Shown here: positions 1 through 7,383 of the stretch, in pieces
Position numbering within the stretch: position 1 is the stretch's first letter
How the letters are laid out: each line of letters begins with the position of its first letter
Assembly (NCBI GenBank): GCA_964483805.1
Contig: CAZADH010000219.1
Span: forward strand, 1-10,662
DNA: 10,662 nt
From: CAZADH01 sp964483805
GTDB taxonomy: Bacteria; Muiribacteriota; Ozemobacteria; Ozemobacterales; Ozemobacteraceae
Direction: 5' to 3'
Program-made: the position numbers and the translations under genes
The notes under the pieces: generated by a model
What the model was told of the DNA's origin: nothing
The model's database searches: none
The model's input: the letters and a program-made list of their open reading frames with translations, nothing else

Positions 1-1
1 C

Positions 2-3000
2 ACGCAAGCGATCACGGCGCAGATCACGTCGTCGGCCAGTCCGACCACGAAACTGGCGCCGATTCCGTTCATGGTCACGTTCAACAAGGACGTCACCTTG
101 GCCCCGAACGCACTGAGCATCACCAACGGAAACGCGGGGCAACCGACCTTCGATGCGGCCAAACGCGCATGGCAGGTCCCGGTGACCCCGACCACGCAAG
201 GCAATGTGGTCGTCACGCTCGACGCGGGCGCGGTGACCGACGGCGCCGGCCACGCCAATCCCGAAGTCTCGCTCTCGCGTTGGTATGACTCGATCGCGGC
301 GACGGTCACCGTCGATGTCGCGACCACCGGCGACACACAACCCGGTCTCGGCGGCACGGTCAGCGACCCGACCGCCACGGTCACCGTTGGCATCAACAAC
401 GCGTGGTACCCGGCCACGGTCAGCGGCAACCGCTGGACCATCGCACGCGGCATCATCGCGCCCCTCGGCGATGCGACGTACGACGTGCTCGTCCTGGCCA
501 TCGACGCGGCCGACAACGTCGGCCAGGACTCGACCACCGACGAACTGACGATCAAGCTCGGTGGCCCGCCGGCGCCGAACATTGTCAGCAACGGCGGCAG
601 CGTGCAGACCACCGCCCGGCCGACCTGGACCTGGACGTCGGGAACGGGCGGCAGCGGCGTTTTCCGCTATCAACTCGACAACAGCACCTTCTCGTCGTCG
701 GCCACGGAAACCACGACCCTGAGTTTCACACCGGGCGCAGCTCTTTCAGAGGGTGACCATACGTTGTATGTGCAGGAGCGCGACGAGTTCGGCAACTGGT
801 CGCCGAGCGCCACTCTGTTGGTCACGATCGACACCGTTTCACCCAACCCACCCATCGTAACCAGCGCCGGCGGCGGCACCCAGGCCACGAGTCAACCCAC
901 CTGGACCTGGACCAGCGGTGGCAATGGCGGCAACGGCACGTTCCGCTTCCGGCTCGACAACCAAGATCTTTCGGCCGCGGCCGCGACGACCTCGGCAAGC
1001 TTCCGGCCGACGACGGCACTGCCGGATGGATCGCATATGTTGTATGTATCTGAGTGCGATGCGGCCGGCAACTGGTCGCCCAACGGTGCTTTCGCGGTAC
1101 TGATAGATACGGCGCCTCCGCCGGCGCCGGGCGCTTTCGCAGCTCTGGCCAGCGATACCGCGGCAGTGCTGACCTGGAACCCGGTCGCCAGCGCCACCGC
1201 GTATCATCTGTATTGGTCGACCACTGCGGGCGTCGCCACGGCGGCTGCGACCAGAATCGCCAACGTCTCCTCGCCGTACCGGCACGGCGGCCGAACCAAC
1301 GGCGTAACCTACTACTACCGGGTTGCGGCGGCCAATAGCAACGGCGAGAGTCTGTCGCCTGAAGTCAGCGTGGTTCCGCAAGTGGCTTTCCAATTGTTGT
1401 CTCCGGCGGCCGATGCCAGTTTTGCCATGTCGAACGGCAGCGCCACGGTGAGTTTCGCATGGACGGCGGGACCGGCGGGCACAACCGGTTACGTCTGGGA
1501 GTATCGCCTCGACTCAGAATCATGGCCGGTTGACGAAGCCCACAAGATCAGAATCGTGACCACGGTGGCGACCGACGGCTACACATTGGCCAGCGTCAAA
1601 TACTGGCGCGTATCGGCAGTTGACGGCTCGGGCAACACCCTGGCAACAACCCCGGAACGCCGCTACGTGGTGACCCCTGAACCGCCGGCGGCACCGACCG
1701 GTGTCGTGGCCGCGGCAGGCAACGCGCAGGTGACGGTGAGCTGGAATCCGGTGGCCGGCGCGACCAGTTATCAGCTCTTCTGGGCAACCACATCCGGTGT
1801 GGCCACCAGTGCGGCCACGCAGATCGACAACGTGACGAGTCCTTATCCTCACGGCGGGCGAGCCAACGGCACGGCGTATTTCTATCGTATTGTCGCCGTG
1901 AAGTCGGGTCTCTCAGGCCCCGCGTCGCTGGAGGTCACCGCCACACCGGTTGCGCCAGCCCCGCCGCCACTTGGAACGACCATCCTCTCGGAGAACTTCT
2001 CGGGCGATCTGTCGCAATGGAACCAGGTCAAGTTTGCGGGCAACCACGTGGTCGCGATCGACGGCGCCAACGGCAGTCCGACCCCTGGTCTGCTGTGTGA
2101 TGACGTGCTCAACTCGGGCTGTTACGGCGTTGCGAAGACGACGTTTGCGTACGTGGGCCGCGAGATCAACTTCCAATGCGACATGAAGCACGGCAGCGCG
2201 GCGTTCAACGATCAACGCTATGCGAACTTCCTTTTGATGAAGAACAACAACACGGCCAACTACGTCGCGCAGATGGTGGTGACGTCGCAAGACAATCCGA
2301 CCCAACCGAATAAGTTGTATTGCGGTTACTACTGGGACAACGGCGGTGTCGAGACCGTCGAGGAGACCGGGTATCTGTCGATCCCGTCGGGCGAAGGCTG
2401 GCATACGGTGCGCATCCGCATTCGCACCGACGGCATCCCCGAGTTCTATCTCGATGGCGCGTTGCGGTACACCGGCACCCACCCGATCACCCCCGCATAC
2501 GATGGCCAGTTGGCCATTGCCGGCGGCGGGCGACGCAGTTACTATGACAACTTCATTGTTGCTGAGGTCCTGAACACGGACACCTTCACAGAGAATTTTG
2601 CGACCGACCTGACGAAGTTCAATACCTTCACCCAGGCTGGCCACGTCATCCAGATCGACAACTCGGATGGCGACCCGCTGCCAATGGTGCTGATCGACGA
2701 TATGAACAACGGCGGTGCCTATATTGCCTCGAAAAAGCGGTTCAACTACGTGGGCCGCACCGTCGATTTCCACGGCGATATGAAGTTCGGTTATGGGCCA
2801 AACAACTACACCGCGTGGGGTATCACCAAGAACAACACCACGTATCCTTCGGCCGGCACCGACTGGCTATGCCAGATGTCACTCAACAAGGCCACCAACA
2901 TGGTGTCGTGCCAGGGCCAGTACGATTTGGGCGGCGTCGACACGTGGTTCAACACTGACTTCCCGGTGTACGTTCCGGACGGGTGGAAGAAATGCAAGAT

Positions 3001-4531
3001 CCGCATTCGCAGCGACCGATATGCCGAATTCTACTTCAACGGCTTGCTGATCTACACCACGCCCGGGCCGCTCCCAGCAAAATACAGCGGCCAGGTGGCA
3101 GTTGCGGCCGGCGCCCGCCGCAGTCTCTACGACAACTTCCGCGTGCGTGAAGCTGCGACCCCCGAGACGCCCCTGAGCGCACCAACCGGGGTGAACGCAG
3201 TCGCGGCGAGTGGCAAGGTGACTGTGTCATGGAGTCCGGTGGCGGGCGCAACTCGCTACAATCTCTACTGGACGAACGGATTCGGGATCACACCGGCGTC
3301 GGGCACCCGCATCATGGGCGTCACCAGTCCCTACGAGCACACCGGCTTGGTGAACGGGACGGGGTATCACTACGTGGTGACGGCCGAGTCGACCACCACC
3401 GGGGAGGGGCAACATTCCTCGGAAGTGTGGGCGACGCCCAGCAGCGGAGAATCGGTCGTCGTGGCTGACAGCGTCGGCGGCTATTGCTGGTCACCCGACG
3501 GGAGCAAGATCGCGTATGTAAAAAAGGTTGCACCGACCCAGCACTGGAACGCGGAATTGCACATCATGAACGCCGACGGAACCGGTGACACCGTCGTGCA
3601 CTCGGAGCTCTATTATGGCAGCCAACTCGATTGGTATGGCAACTCGATCCTGTTTCTCAAATACACATCAAACCAGCCCGCGGCCTACGTTGGTGACGGC
3701 GAGGTCTGGCGGATCAACACCGACGGCACGGGTCTCACAAAACTGACCTTCACCAACTTGAACGGGGTGCGCACGGTGAACTGGGGCGACCATCGTGACC
3801 GGGTGGGCACGGTCGGCGGATTCTACTGGGTCGATAACGGCGCGCGCATCGTCTACTCGGCGCACAATGGCAACGGTTGGCCCAAAGCGTACGCGAGCAC
3901 CAGCGATGGTGCTGACAACCTCGTCTCGCTCTCGGGCACCTACGCGTGGGACTGCAACGGCACGTCGAATGGCACGAAGCTGATTTACACCGATTCCGGC
4001 AACTGGAATATGAACTACAATGTATGGACGTGCAACTTCGACGGTTCGGCCGACCTGCAGGTGATCAGCGCCGGAATCCCGTTCTATCCGGAGCCGACCC
4101 TTTCGCCGGATGGGCAGAAGATCGCGTATTTCGGAGGAAACCTGACCTGGGCATCGTACGGCGTCGGCGGCACGAAAGACCGCCACCTGTCGGTCATGAA
4201 CCTCGACGGCAGCAACAAGGCCGTGTTGCTCAACGACGCCTTCGACGACACCTTCTCGTATCCGTTCAACGCCACCAGCGGCATCACTGGCGGATACCGT
4301 CGCAACGGGGTGTGGGCGAGCGATTCGGCAAAACTCGTCTTCTCGAGCAACCGTGACGGCAACTACGAGGTTTACCGAATCAACGCCAACGGCACCGGAT
4401 TGACCCGCCTCTCCACCCATGGCAACATCGACACGTCGCCGGCCTTCAGCGCGACCGGCCGCATTGCCTGGCTGCGTCTCGACGGCCCCGAAGACGGCAC
4501 GAACTGCGCACTGGTGATCTACACGCCCTGA
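2..4531 (+). CDS. Giant exported multi-domain protein (Ig-like / Fn3 / jelly-roll repeats / TolB-PD40 propeller), 5'-truncated
   Basis: The reading frame is open from base 2, so the N-terminus lies outside the window; the first ATG (71) is inside an Ig-like domain (…TTKLAPIPFMVTFNKDVT) and is not the start. Modules in order: an Ig-like region (to about 560); two near-copies of an Ig-like unit sharing P-T-WTWTSG and a following LDN motif (about 570-1110); Fn3 (about 1114-1380); another Ig-like stretch; Fn3 (about 1680-1945); two homologous jelly-roll-like (LamG/DUF1080-type) domains, each starting 'ENF' and ending RRS.YDNF (about 1976-2570 and 2579-3155); a third Fn3 (about 3170-3440); then a C-terminal PD40/TolB-like propeller (about 3457-4530) with repeats such as SPDGSKIAYV, SPDGQKIAYF and SSNRDGNYEVYRINANG. 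The three Fn3 units are close paralogues. No sorting tag or anchor is visible at the C-terminus. Such architectures are typical of secreted or surface proteins that bind carbohydrate or protein; the exact role is unknown. A hairpin terminator follows. Confidence 0.9.
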   Translation, partial: TQAITAQITSSASPTTKLAPIPFMVTFNKDVTLAPNALSITNGNAGQPTFDAAKRAWQVPVTPTTQGNVVVTLDAGAVTDGAGHANPEVSLSRWYDSIAATVTVDVATTGDTQPGLGGTVSDPTATVTVGINNAWYPATVSGNRWTIARGIIAPLGDATYDVLVLAIDAADNVGQDSTTDELTIKLGGPPAPNIVSNGGSVQTTARPTWTWTSGTGGSGVFRYQLDNSTFSSSATETTTLSFTPGAALSEGDHTLYVQERDEFGNWSPSATLLVTIDTVSPNPPIVTSAGGGTQATSQPTWTWTSGGNGGNGTFRFRLDNQDLSAAAATTSASFRPTTALPDGSHMLYVSECDAAGNWSPNGAFAVLIDTAPPPAPGAFAALASDTAAVLTWNPVASATAYHLYWSTTAGVATAAATRIANVSSPYRHGGRTNGVTYYYRVAAANSNGESLSPEVSVVPQVAFQLLSPAADASFAMSNGSATVSFAWTAGPAGTTGYVWEYRLDSESWPVDEAHKIRIVTTVATDGYTLASVKYWRVSAVDGSGNTLATTPERRYVVTPEPPAAPTGVVAAAGNAQVTVSWNPVAGATSYQLFWATTSGVATSAATQIDNVTSPYPHGGRANGTAYFYRIVAVKSGLSGPASLEVTATPVAPAPPPLGTTILSENFSGDLSQWNQVKFAGNHVVAIDGANGSPTPGLLCDDVLNSGCYGVAKTTFAYVGREINFQCDMKHGSAAFNDQRYANFLLMKNNNTANYVAQMVVTSQDNPTQPNKLYCGYYWDNGGVETVEETGYLSIPSGEGWHTVRIRIRTDGIPEFYLDGALRYTGTHPITPAYDGQLAIAGGGRRSYYDNFIVAEVLNTDTFTENFATDLTKFNTFTQAGHVIQIDNSDGDPLPMVLIDDMNNGGAYIASKKRFNYVGRTVDFHGDMKFGYGPNNYTAWGITKNNTTYPSAGTDWLCQMSLNKATNMVSCQGQYDLGGVDTWFNTDFPVYVPDGWKKCKIRIRSDRYAEFYFNGLLIYTTPGPLPAKYSGQVAVAAGARRSLYDNFRVREAATPETPLSAPTGVNAVAASGKVTVSWSPVAGATRYNLYWTNGFGITPASGTRIMGVTSPYEHTGLVNGTGYHYVVTAESTTTGEGQHSSEVWATPSSGESVVVADSVGGYCWSPDGSKIAYVKKVAPTQHWNAELHIMNADGTGDTVVHSELYYGSQLDWYGNSILFLKYTSNQPAAYVGDGEVWRINTDGTGLTKLTFTNLNGVRTVNWGDHRDRVGTVGGFYWVDNGARIVYSAHNGNGWPKAYASTSDGADNLVSLSGTYAWDCNGTSNGTKLIYTDSGNWNMNYNVWTCNFDGSADLQVISAGIPFYPEPTLSPDGQKIAYFGGNLTWASYGVGGTKDRHLSVMNLDGSNKAVLLNDAFDDTFSYPFNATSGITGGYRRNGVWASDSAKLVFSSNRDGNYEVYRINANGTGLTRLSTHGNIDTSPAFSATGRIAWLRLDGPEDGTNCALVIYTP

Positions 4532-4554
4532 CCGCGCCATCGGCGCCAGGGCTC

Positions 4555-4590
4555 GGCGGGCCATGCATGAACTGCATGGCCCGTCTTTGC
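4555..4590 (+). terminator. Rho-independent-like terminator after the giant exported protein
   Basis: A perfect 11-bp inverted repeat, CGGGCCATGCA (4557-4567) and TGCATGGCCCG (4573-4583), encloses a 5-nt loop (TGAAC). It extends by a G-U and a G-C pair on the outside and is followed by TCTTTGC. It lies 24 bases after the stop codon at 4531. The T-tract is short and interrupted, so it may be a moderate terminator, but its position and stem strength fit. Confidence 0.75.
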
Positions 4591-4622
4591 ATCGCGCACC
4601 TTTTGCGCATAGATGATACGCA

Positions 4623-4669
4623 CCGGCCGACGGCGCCGCCACCCGGCCGACCCACGCTCGCTGCGAGCG
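4623..4669. promoter_or_regulatory. Candidate upstream activator site for the sigma-54 promoter
   Basis: Two exact copies of CCGGCCGAC lie at 4623-4631 and 4643-4651, 20 bp apart (about two helical turns), followed by the inverted repeat CGCTCG-CTG-CGAGCG (4655-4669). The cluster is about 90-130 bp upstream of the -24 element, where enhancer sites for sigma-54 activators are usually found. High local GC makes chance repeats plausible, and no activator site for this protein is known. Confidence 0.35.
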
Positions 4670-4755
4670 CTCCACGCAGGAAACGCGCGCGACCGCCCCG
4701 GGAGCGGCGATCCGTCGCATGTTCGGGTCGCGGGGCCACCAGATTCCCACGCACC

Positions 4756-4770
4756 TGGCACGCCCCTTGC
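4756..4770 (+). promoter_or_regulatory. Sigma-54 (-24/-12) promoter of the DUF2892-DUF6132-thioredoxin unit
   Basis: The sequence CTGGCACGCCCCTTGCT (4755-4771) matches the established sigma-54 consensus YTGGCACG-N4-TTGCW at every specified position, with the invariant GG at 4757-4758 and GC at 4769-4770 correctly spaced. Transcription would start near 4782, about 30 bases before the ATG at 4813 and just upstream of the AGGAGG ribosome site. Sigma-54 promoters need an AAA+ activator, and one is encoded about 1.3 kb downstream on the other strand. The match is read directly; actual use is inferred. Confidence 0.85.
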
Positions 4771-4812
4771 TACATTAACAAGCGTCTCGCACATCCAACC
4801 AGGAGGCCAACC

Positions 4813-5091
4813 ATGTATACCGAACGCATCGTCCGCATCGTCGCCGGCACCTTCGTGCTCGCCAGCGTCGCCCTGTCTCATTACGTCAGTCCGTGGTGGT
4901 CGTTGCTGACCCTGTTCGTCGGCGCGAACCTGCTGCAATCGGGCTTCAGCAAATGGTGCCTGCTCGAGGACATTCTCAAACACTTCGGCGTCCGCTCGGC
5001 CTGCGACCTGGCTGATCGACAGCAGCAACCAACCGACTGCGCGAAGCAGGCAACGCCGCAGAGCGCGTGCACCGAATGCTGCGGCCAGTGA
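4813..5091 (+). CDS. YgaP-like DUF2892 inner-membrane protein with Cys-rich C-terminal tail
   Basis: This is a 92-residue protein. The ATG at 4813 was chosen because AGGAGG (4801-4806) sits 6 bases upstream and the sigma-54 promoter start point precedes it; the open frame extends further upstream but crosses the promoter. The N-terminal part (about 1-62) is a typical DUF2892/YgaP transmembrane unit: an RIVRIVAG opening, two hydrophobic helices (about 8-23 and 28-45), then a Cys-Leu-Leu-Glu turn (C49) and a short amphipathic helix ending HFGV. The last 30 residues are unusual: polar, with C64, C76, C86, C89 and C90, ending ACTECCGQ. DUF2892 proteins often accompany or are fused to rhodaneses and occur in sulfur and thiol gene clusters; molecular function is not established. 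It is the first gene of the unit containing DUF6132 and thioredoxin. The family call is strong; the role of the tail is unknown. Confidence 0.88.
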   Translation: MYTERIVRIVAGTFVLASVALSHYVSPWWSLLTLFVGANLLQSGFSKWCLLEDILKHFGVRSACDLADRQQQPTDCAKQATPQSACTECCGQ

Positions 5092-5408
5092 CCGATCGTT
5101 TGCATTGCCGACACTGCGTTTCGGGCGCAGCCACGACGGCGGCAACATGAGACAGCCAACCGTGTCACGCACGCCGTCCACCGCAACGCGGCAATCCCAT
5201 GTGGGACGCGCCACTGCGCACCACCAACGGAGATGAGCATATGACGTCAATACATCCCACCACCCCCTCCTCGACCGCGTCATCCACGGCACCCTCGAGT
5301 CTGGCCGAATCCGCGACACCGGTTTCAGTGGAGGAGCCAGCACAGGCCTCAAACACCGACCAGGGCACCTCGATCCCCGCTTACACACATCCACGACAAG
5401 GAGCATTT
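5092..5408. other. 317-bp gap between the DUF2892 and DUF6132 genes, with possible in-frame leader
   Basis: No terminator-like hairpin or separate gene is evident here, so the two genes could be co-transcribed. From ATG 5241, preceded by GGAG at 5229-5232, the frame is open without a stop into the DUF6132 gene. It would add 56 Ser/Thr/Pro/Ala-rich residues (starting MTSIHPTTPSSTASST). Third-position GC in this stretch is visibly lower than in the DUF6132 codons that follow. It could be a translated extension, a separate leader peptide start, or non-coding spacer; I favour spacer. Confidence 0.45.
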
Positions 5409-5585
5409 ATGTCGATCATGGCCGTCATCTCACGCTTCAGCGGCCCCATCATCGGTGGCGCGCTCGGCTTCGCGTATCACAAACTGGTCGGGTGTGCCGG
5501 CGGCACCTGCCCGATCGTGGCCAATCCCTACATCAGCATCCTCTACGGCGCACTTCTGGGCTTCGTCGTGCAGTCGGGGCGATGA
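5409..5585 (+). CDS. DUF6132-family small membrane protein
   Basis: This is a 58-residue protein beginning MSIMAVISRFSGP. It has two hydrophobic helices (about 7-24 and 39-56) joined by the conserved VGC-AGG-TCPI-ANPYIS motif, with C29 and C34 at the membrane edge; this loop is the hallmark of DUF6132. Start 5409 has AAGGAG at 5398-5403 with a 5-base spacer, and codon bias rises to the genome norm from this point. An in-frame alternative start at 5241 would add 56 low-complexity residues. DUF6132 proteins are commonly found beside thioredoxins, rhodaneses and DUF2892 proteins; their activity is uncharacterised. Here the gene lies between DUF2892 and thioredoxin genes on the same strand, 98 bases before the latter, so a redox-active or sulfur-binding membrane role is plausible but inferred. 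Confidence 0.82.
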   Translation: MSIMAVISRFSGPIIGGALGFAYHKLVGCAGGTCPIVANPYISILYGALLGFVVQSGR

Positions 5586-5587
5586 CC

Positions 5588-5613
5588 CGTTCGCCACGTC
5601 ACGCGAACGTGGC
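5588..5613 (+). other. Intercistronic overlapping hairpins before the thioredoxin gene
   Basis: CGTTCGC (5588-5594) pairs exactly with GCGAACG (5603-5609) around an 8-nt loop. GCCACG (5593-5598) pairs exactly with CGTGGC (5608-5613). The two stems share bases and are mutually exclusive. The element begins three bases after the DUF6132 stop. It might stabilise or process the mRNA; there is no T-tract to suggest termination. Confidence 0.4.
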
Positions 5614-5683
5614 TCGCCAACCGACCACCATGCACATCGTGCGCAGCCACACCGCACGCAACATCAAGCAAGGGAGCATCTTC

Positions 5684-6016
5684 ATGTCACTCGAAATCAA
5701 CCACACGAACTTCGATCAGGAAGTGACCAACGCCAAAACCCCGGTGGTCATCGACTTCTGGGCCCCCTGGTGCGGGCCGTGCCGCGCGCTGGGCCCCACG
5801 ATCGACGAGATCGCTCGCGACTTCGACGGCCGCGTGAAGGTTGCCAAGGTTAATGTCGACGACAACCAGGAACTGGCGGCCCGCTTCGGCGTGATGTCGA
5901 TTCCAACGCTGGCGTTCTTCAAGGACGGCCAACTGGTGAAGGTCCAGGTCGGCGCGCTGCCCAAGCAGGCGCTTGCCCAGCAGATCGAAGCCTATTTGCT
6001 GCCGCCGGCGCGCTGA
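5684..6016 (+). CDS. trxA: Thioredoxin
   Basis: This is a 110-residue classical cytoplasmic thioredoxin, a protein disulfide reductase normally recycled by thioredoxin reductase (not present in this window). The fold is complete: VVIDFWAPWCGPCRALGP with redox cysteines C30 and C33, the VAKVNVDDN strand, the cis-proline loop MSIPT (P74), and the FFKDGQLVKVQVGA strand-turn. Length is usual for the family and no signal peptide is present. Start 5684 has AGGGAG at 5671-5676; an earlier in-frame ATG at 5630 lacks a comparable site and would add a non-conserved extension. It is the last gene of the unit starting with DUF2892, so it probably shares the sigma-54 promoter at 4756. It may serve the two Cys-containing membrane proteins specifically rather than being the housekeeping thioredoxin, but that is inference. 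Confidence 0.96.
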   Translation: MSLEINHTNFDQEVTNAKTPVVIDFWAPWCGPCRALGPTIDEIARDFDGRVKVAKVNVDDNQELAARFGVMSIPTLAFFKDGQLVKVQVGALPKQALAQQIEAYLLPPAR

Positions 6017-6031
6017 GCGCGTTGAAATCGT

Positions 6032-6104
6032 GAAGTCGGGGACGCGTGCCTCTATTTGGAAGAAGTACGCGTCCTCGATTTCTGTGTTCCCGATTTTCCC
6101 CGAC
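6032..6104. repeat. REP-like imperfect palindrome of the GGGGAC family between converging genes
   Basis: The 17-nt arm at 6032-6048 (GAAGTCGGGGACGCGTG) is the inverted partner of 6066-6082 (TACGCGTCCTCGATTTC), 14 of 17 positions pairing, with a 17-nt loop. A second, outer pairing exists between GTCGGGGA (6035-6042) and TCCCCGAC (6097-6104). The element lies just after the thioredoxin stop and encodes the last residues of the converging sigma-54 activator. It may act as a two-way transcription barrier. It resembles the 'GGGGAC…ACGT' repeats at 7369-7595. Confidence 0.6.
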
Positions 6105-7308
6105 CCACAACACCTTTCGACCGCCTGGCAGCCCCCCGCAGCGGCACCGGCGTGACGTCGGACCGCGGCGTCTTACTCTGCACCGCTCCCGTGCCCAGAT
6201 AGGCATGCAGGCGCATCTGCAGGCCGCGCAGCGACATTCCCAGCGCCCGGGCGGCATGGGTCTTGTTGTTGTTACACTGTGCATACACCGTTAAGATGTG
6301 CCCGCGGATCACGTCCTCGAGCGACACGATGTCACGCGCCCCCGGCACGCCCGACGCGCCCGGTTCCGCCGTTCGCAACACACCACCATGCCCGTCGTCG
6401 CCATTGCCATCACCCGGATGACGGGCACCCACCGGAGCCGGCGCTGACGCAGGCTCGCGCGGCGCTCCGTGCAACCGGCTCAGGTCGAACGGCACCTCGC
6501 CCCGCCGGACACGCTCGGGCAGAGATGCCGCGTCGACCGTGTCGCCTTCGGCCATCGCCACGGCAAACTGCACGACGTTCTCGAGTTCTCTGATGTTACC
6601 GGGCCACGGGTATTCTTTGAGCGTGCGCACCGCGGCCGGCGCCCAGCGCAACTTCGGCCGCCCCGACTCGGCCGCCATGCGGCGCAGGAACGCCTCGGCC
6701 AGCGGTACGATGTCTTCGACCCGGTCGCGTAGCGCCGGCAACGTGATCGTGAACAGGTTCAGCCGGAAGTAGAGATCTTCACGAAATCGACCCGCCTCGA
6801 CGAGGCGCTCGAGCGGCCGATTCGTGGCCGCGACGACGCGAACGTCAACATAATGTGCATCTCGCGCCCCGACCGGCTGGATCTCACCGGTCTGCAGCAC
6901 GCGCAGCAACTTGACCTGCTGCATCAACGGCAGATCGCCGATCTCGTCGAGAAACAGCGTGCCGCCGTGCGCCTGGTCGAAGTAGCCGGCGTGATCGGCG
7001 ACGGCGCCGGTGAAACTGCCCTTGCGGTGCCCGAAGAGCGCGCTCTCAAACAGTTCTTGTGGAATCGCCCCGGCATTCACCGCGACAAACGGCTTCGAAG
7101 CCCGCGGGCTGCGCCAATGAATGGCCCGTGCCACGACCTCTTTGCCGGTGCCCGACTCGCCGCGCAGCAACACCGGCCCGCGATTGGGCGCCACCTTGTC
7201 GACGACCTGGCACAGCGACTTGACCTTGACCGAATCGCCGAACAGACAGTGCCCGGCCGCGGTGACCGCCGGCATCCCCGGCGGCATCTTGGCGTTGGGT
7301 TGAACCAT
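6052..7308 (-). CDS. Sigma-54-dependent Fis-family transcriptional activator without sensor domain
   Basis: This is an AAA+ bacterial enhancer-binding protein of 418 residues from the ATG at 7308. Only about 20-25 residues precede the AAA+ domain, with no receiver, GAF or PAS module, as in PspF-type activators. Motifs: Walker A GESGTGKE (50-57), the sigma-54-contacting loop GSFTGA (97-102, Ser for the usual first Ala), Walker B GGTLFLDEIGDL (115-126), sensor I VAATNR (159-164), arginine-finger region REDLYFRL (176-183), and sensor II WPGNIRELENV (235-245). A Pro/Gly/Ala linker follows (about 271-325), then a Fis-type helix-turn-helix (about 328-371) and a 47-residue basic tail. The frame extends to an ATG at 7404, but those 32 codons have weak codon bias and are partly encoded by a repeat, so 7308 is preferred; no strong ribosome site marks any start. 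It converges on the thioredoxin gene and is the obvious candidate activator of the promoter at 4756. Confidence 0.93.
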   Translation of the reverse strand: MVQPNAKMPPGMPAVTAAGHCLFGDSVKVKSLCQVVDKVAPNRGPVLLRGESGTGKEVVARAIHWRSPRASKPFVAVNAGAIPQELFESALFGHRKGSFTGAVADHAGYFDQAHGGTLFLDEIGDLPLMQQVKLLRVLQTGEIQPVGARDAHYVDVRVVAATNRPLERLVEAGRFREDLYFRLNLFTITLPALRDRVEDIVPLAEAFLRRMAAESGRPKLRWAPAAVRTLKEYPWPGNIRELENVVQFAVAMAEGDTVDAASLPERVRRGEVPFDLSRLHGAPREPASAPAPVGARHPGDGNGDDGHGGVLRTAEPGASGVPGARDIVSLEDVIRGHILTVYAQCNNNKTHAARALGMSLRGLQMRLHAYLGTGAVQSKTPRSDVTPVPLRGAARRSKGVVGRGKSGTQKSRTRTSSK

Positions 7309-7368
7309 GGCTGCACGATAGCACATTTTGCCCAGACGGGCTATGCACTGTTTGCGTGGCAACGGTGC

Positions 7369-7383
7369 CGTACGACTTAACTC
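7369..7383 (-). repeat. Inverted copy of the 7545-7595 repeat
   Basis: CGTACGACTTAACTC is the exact reverse complement of the first 15 bases of the repeat unit at 7545. It lies just upstream of the preferred start of the sigma-54 activator and is followed by GACTGTCCCCAT, another GGGGAC-type motif read on the other strand. Confidence 0.7.

Noticed and set aside
71..73. ATG as the true start of the giant exported protein
   Set aside because: It falls inside an Ig-like strand that continues in frame to the window edge, and there is no signal peptide or ribosome site.
3668..4750. 360-codon minus-strand frame across the end of the giant exported protein
   Set aside because: It crosses the terminator and reads antisense to clear PD40 repeats; no domain is recognisable.
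4567..4812. Upstream extension of the DUF2892 frame to an ATG at 4567
   Set aside because: The added residues are Arg/Pro-rich with no conservation, and the frame would pass through the terminator hairpin and the sigma-54 promoter.
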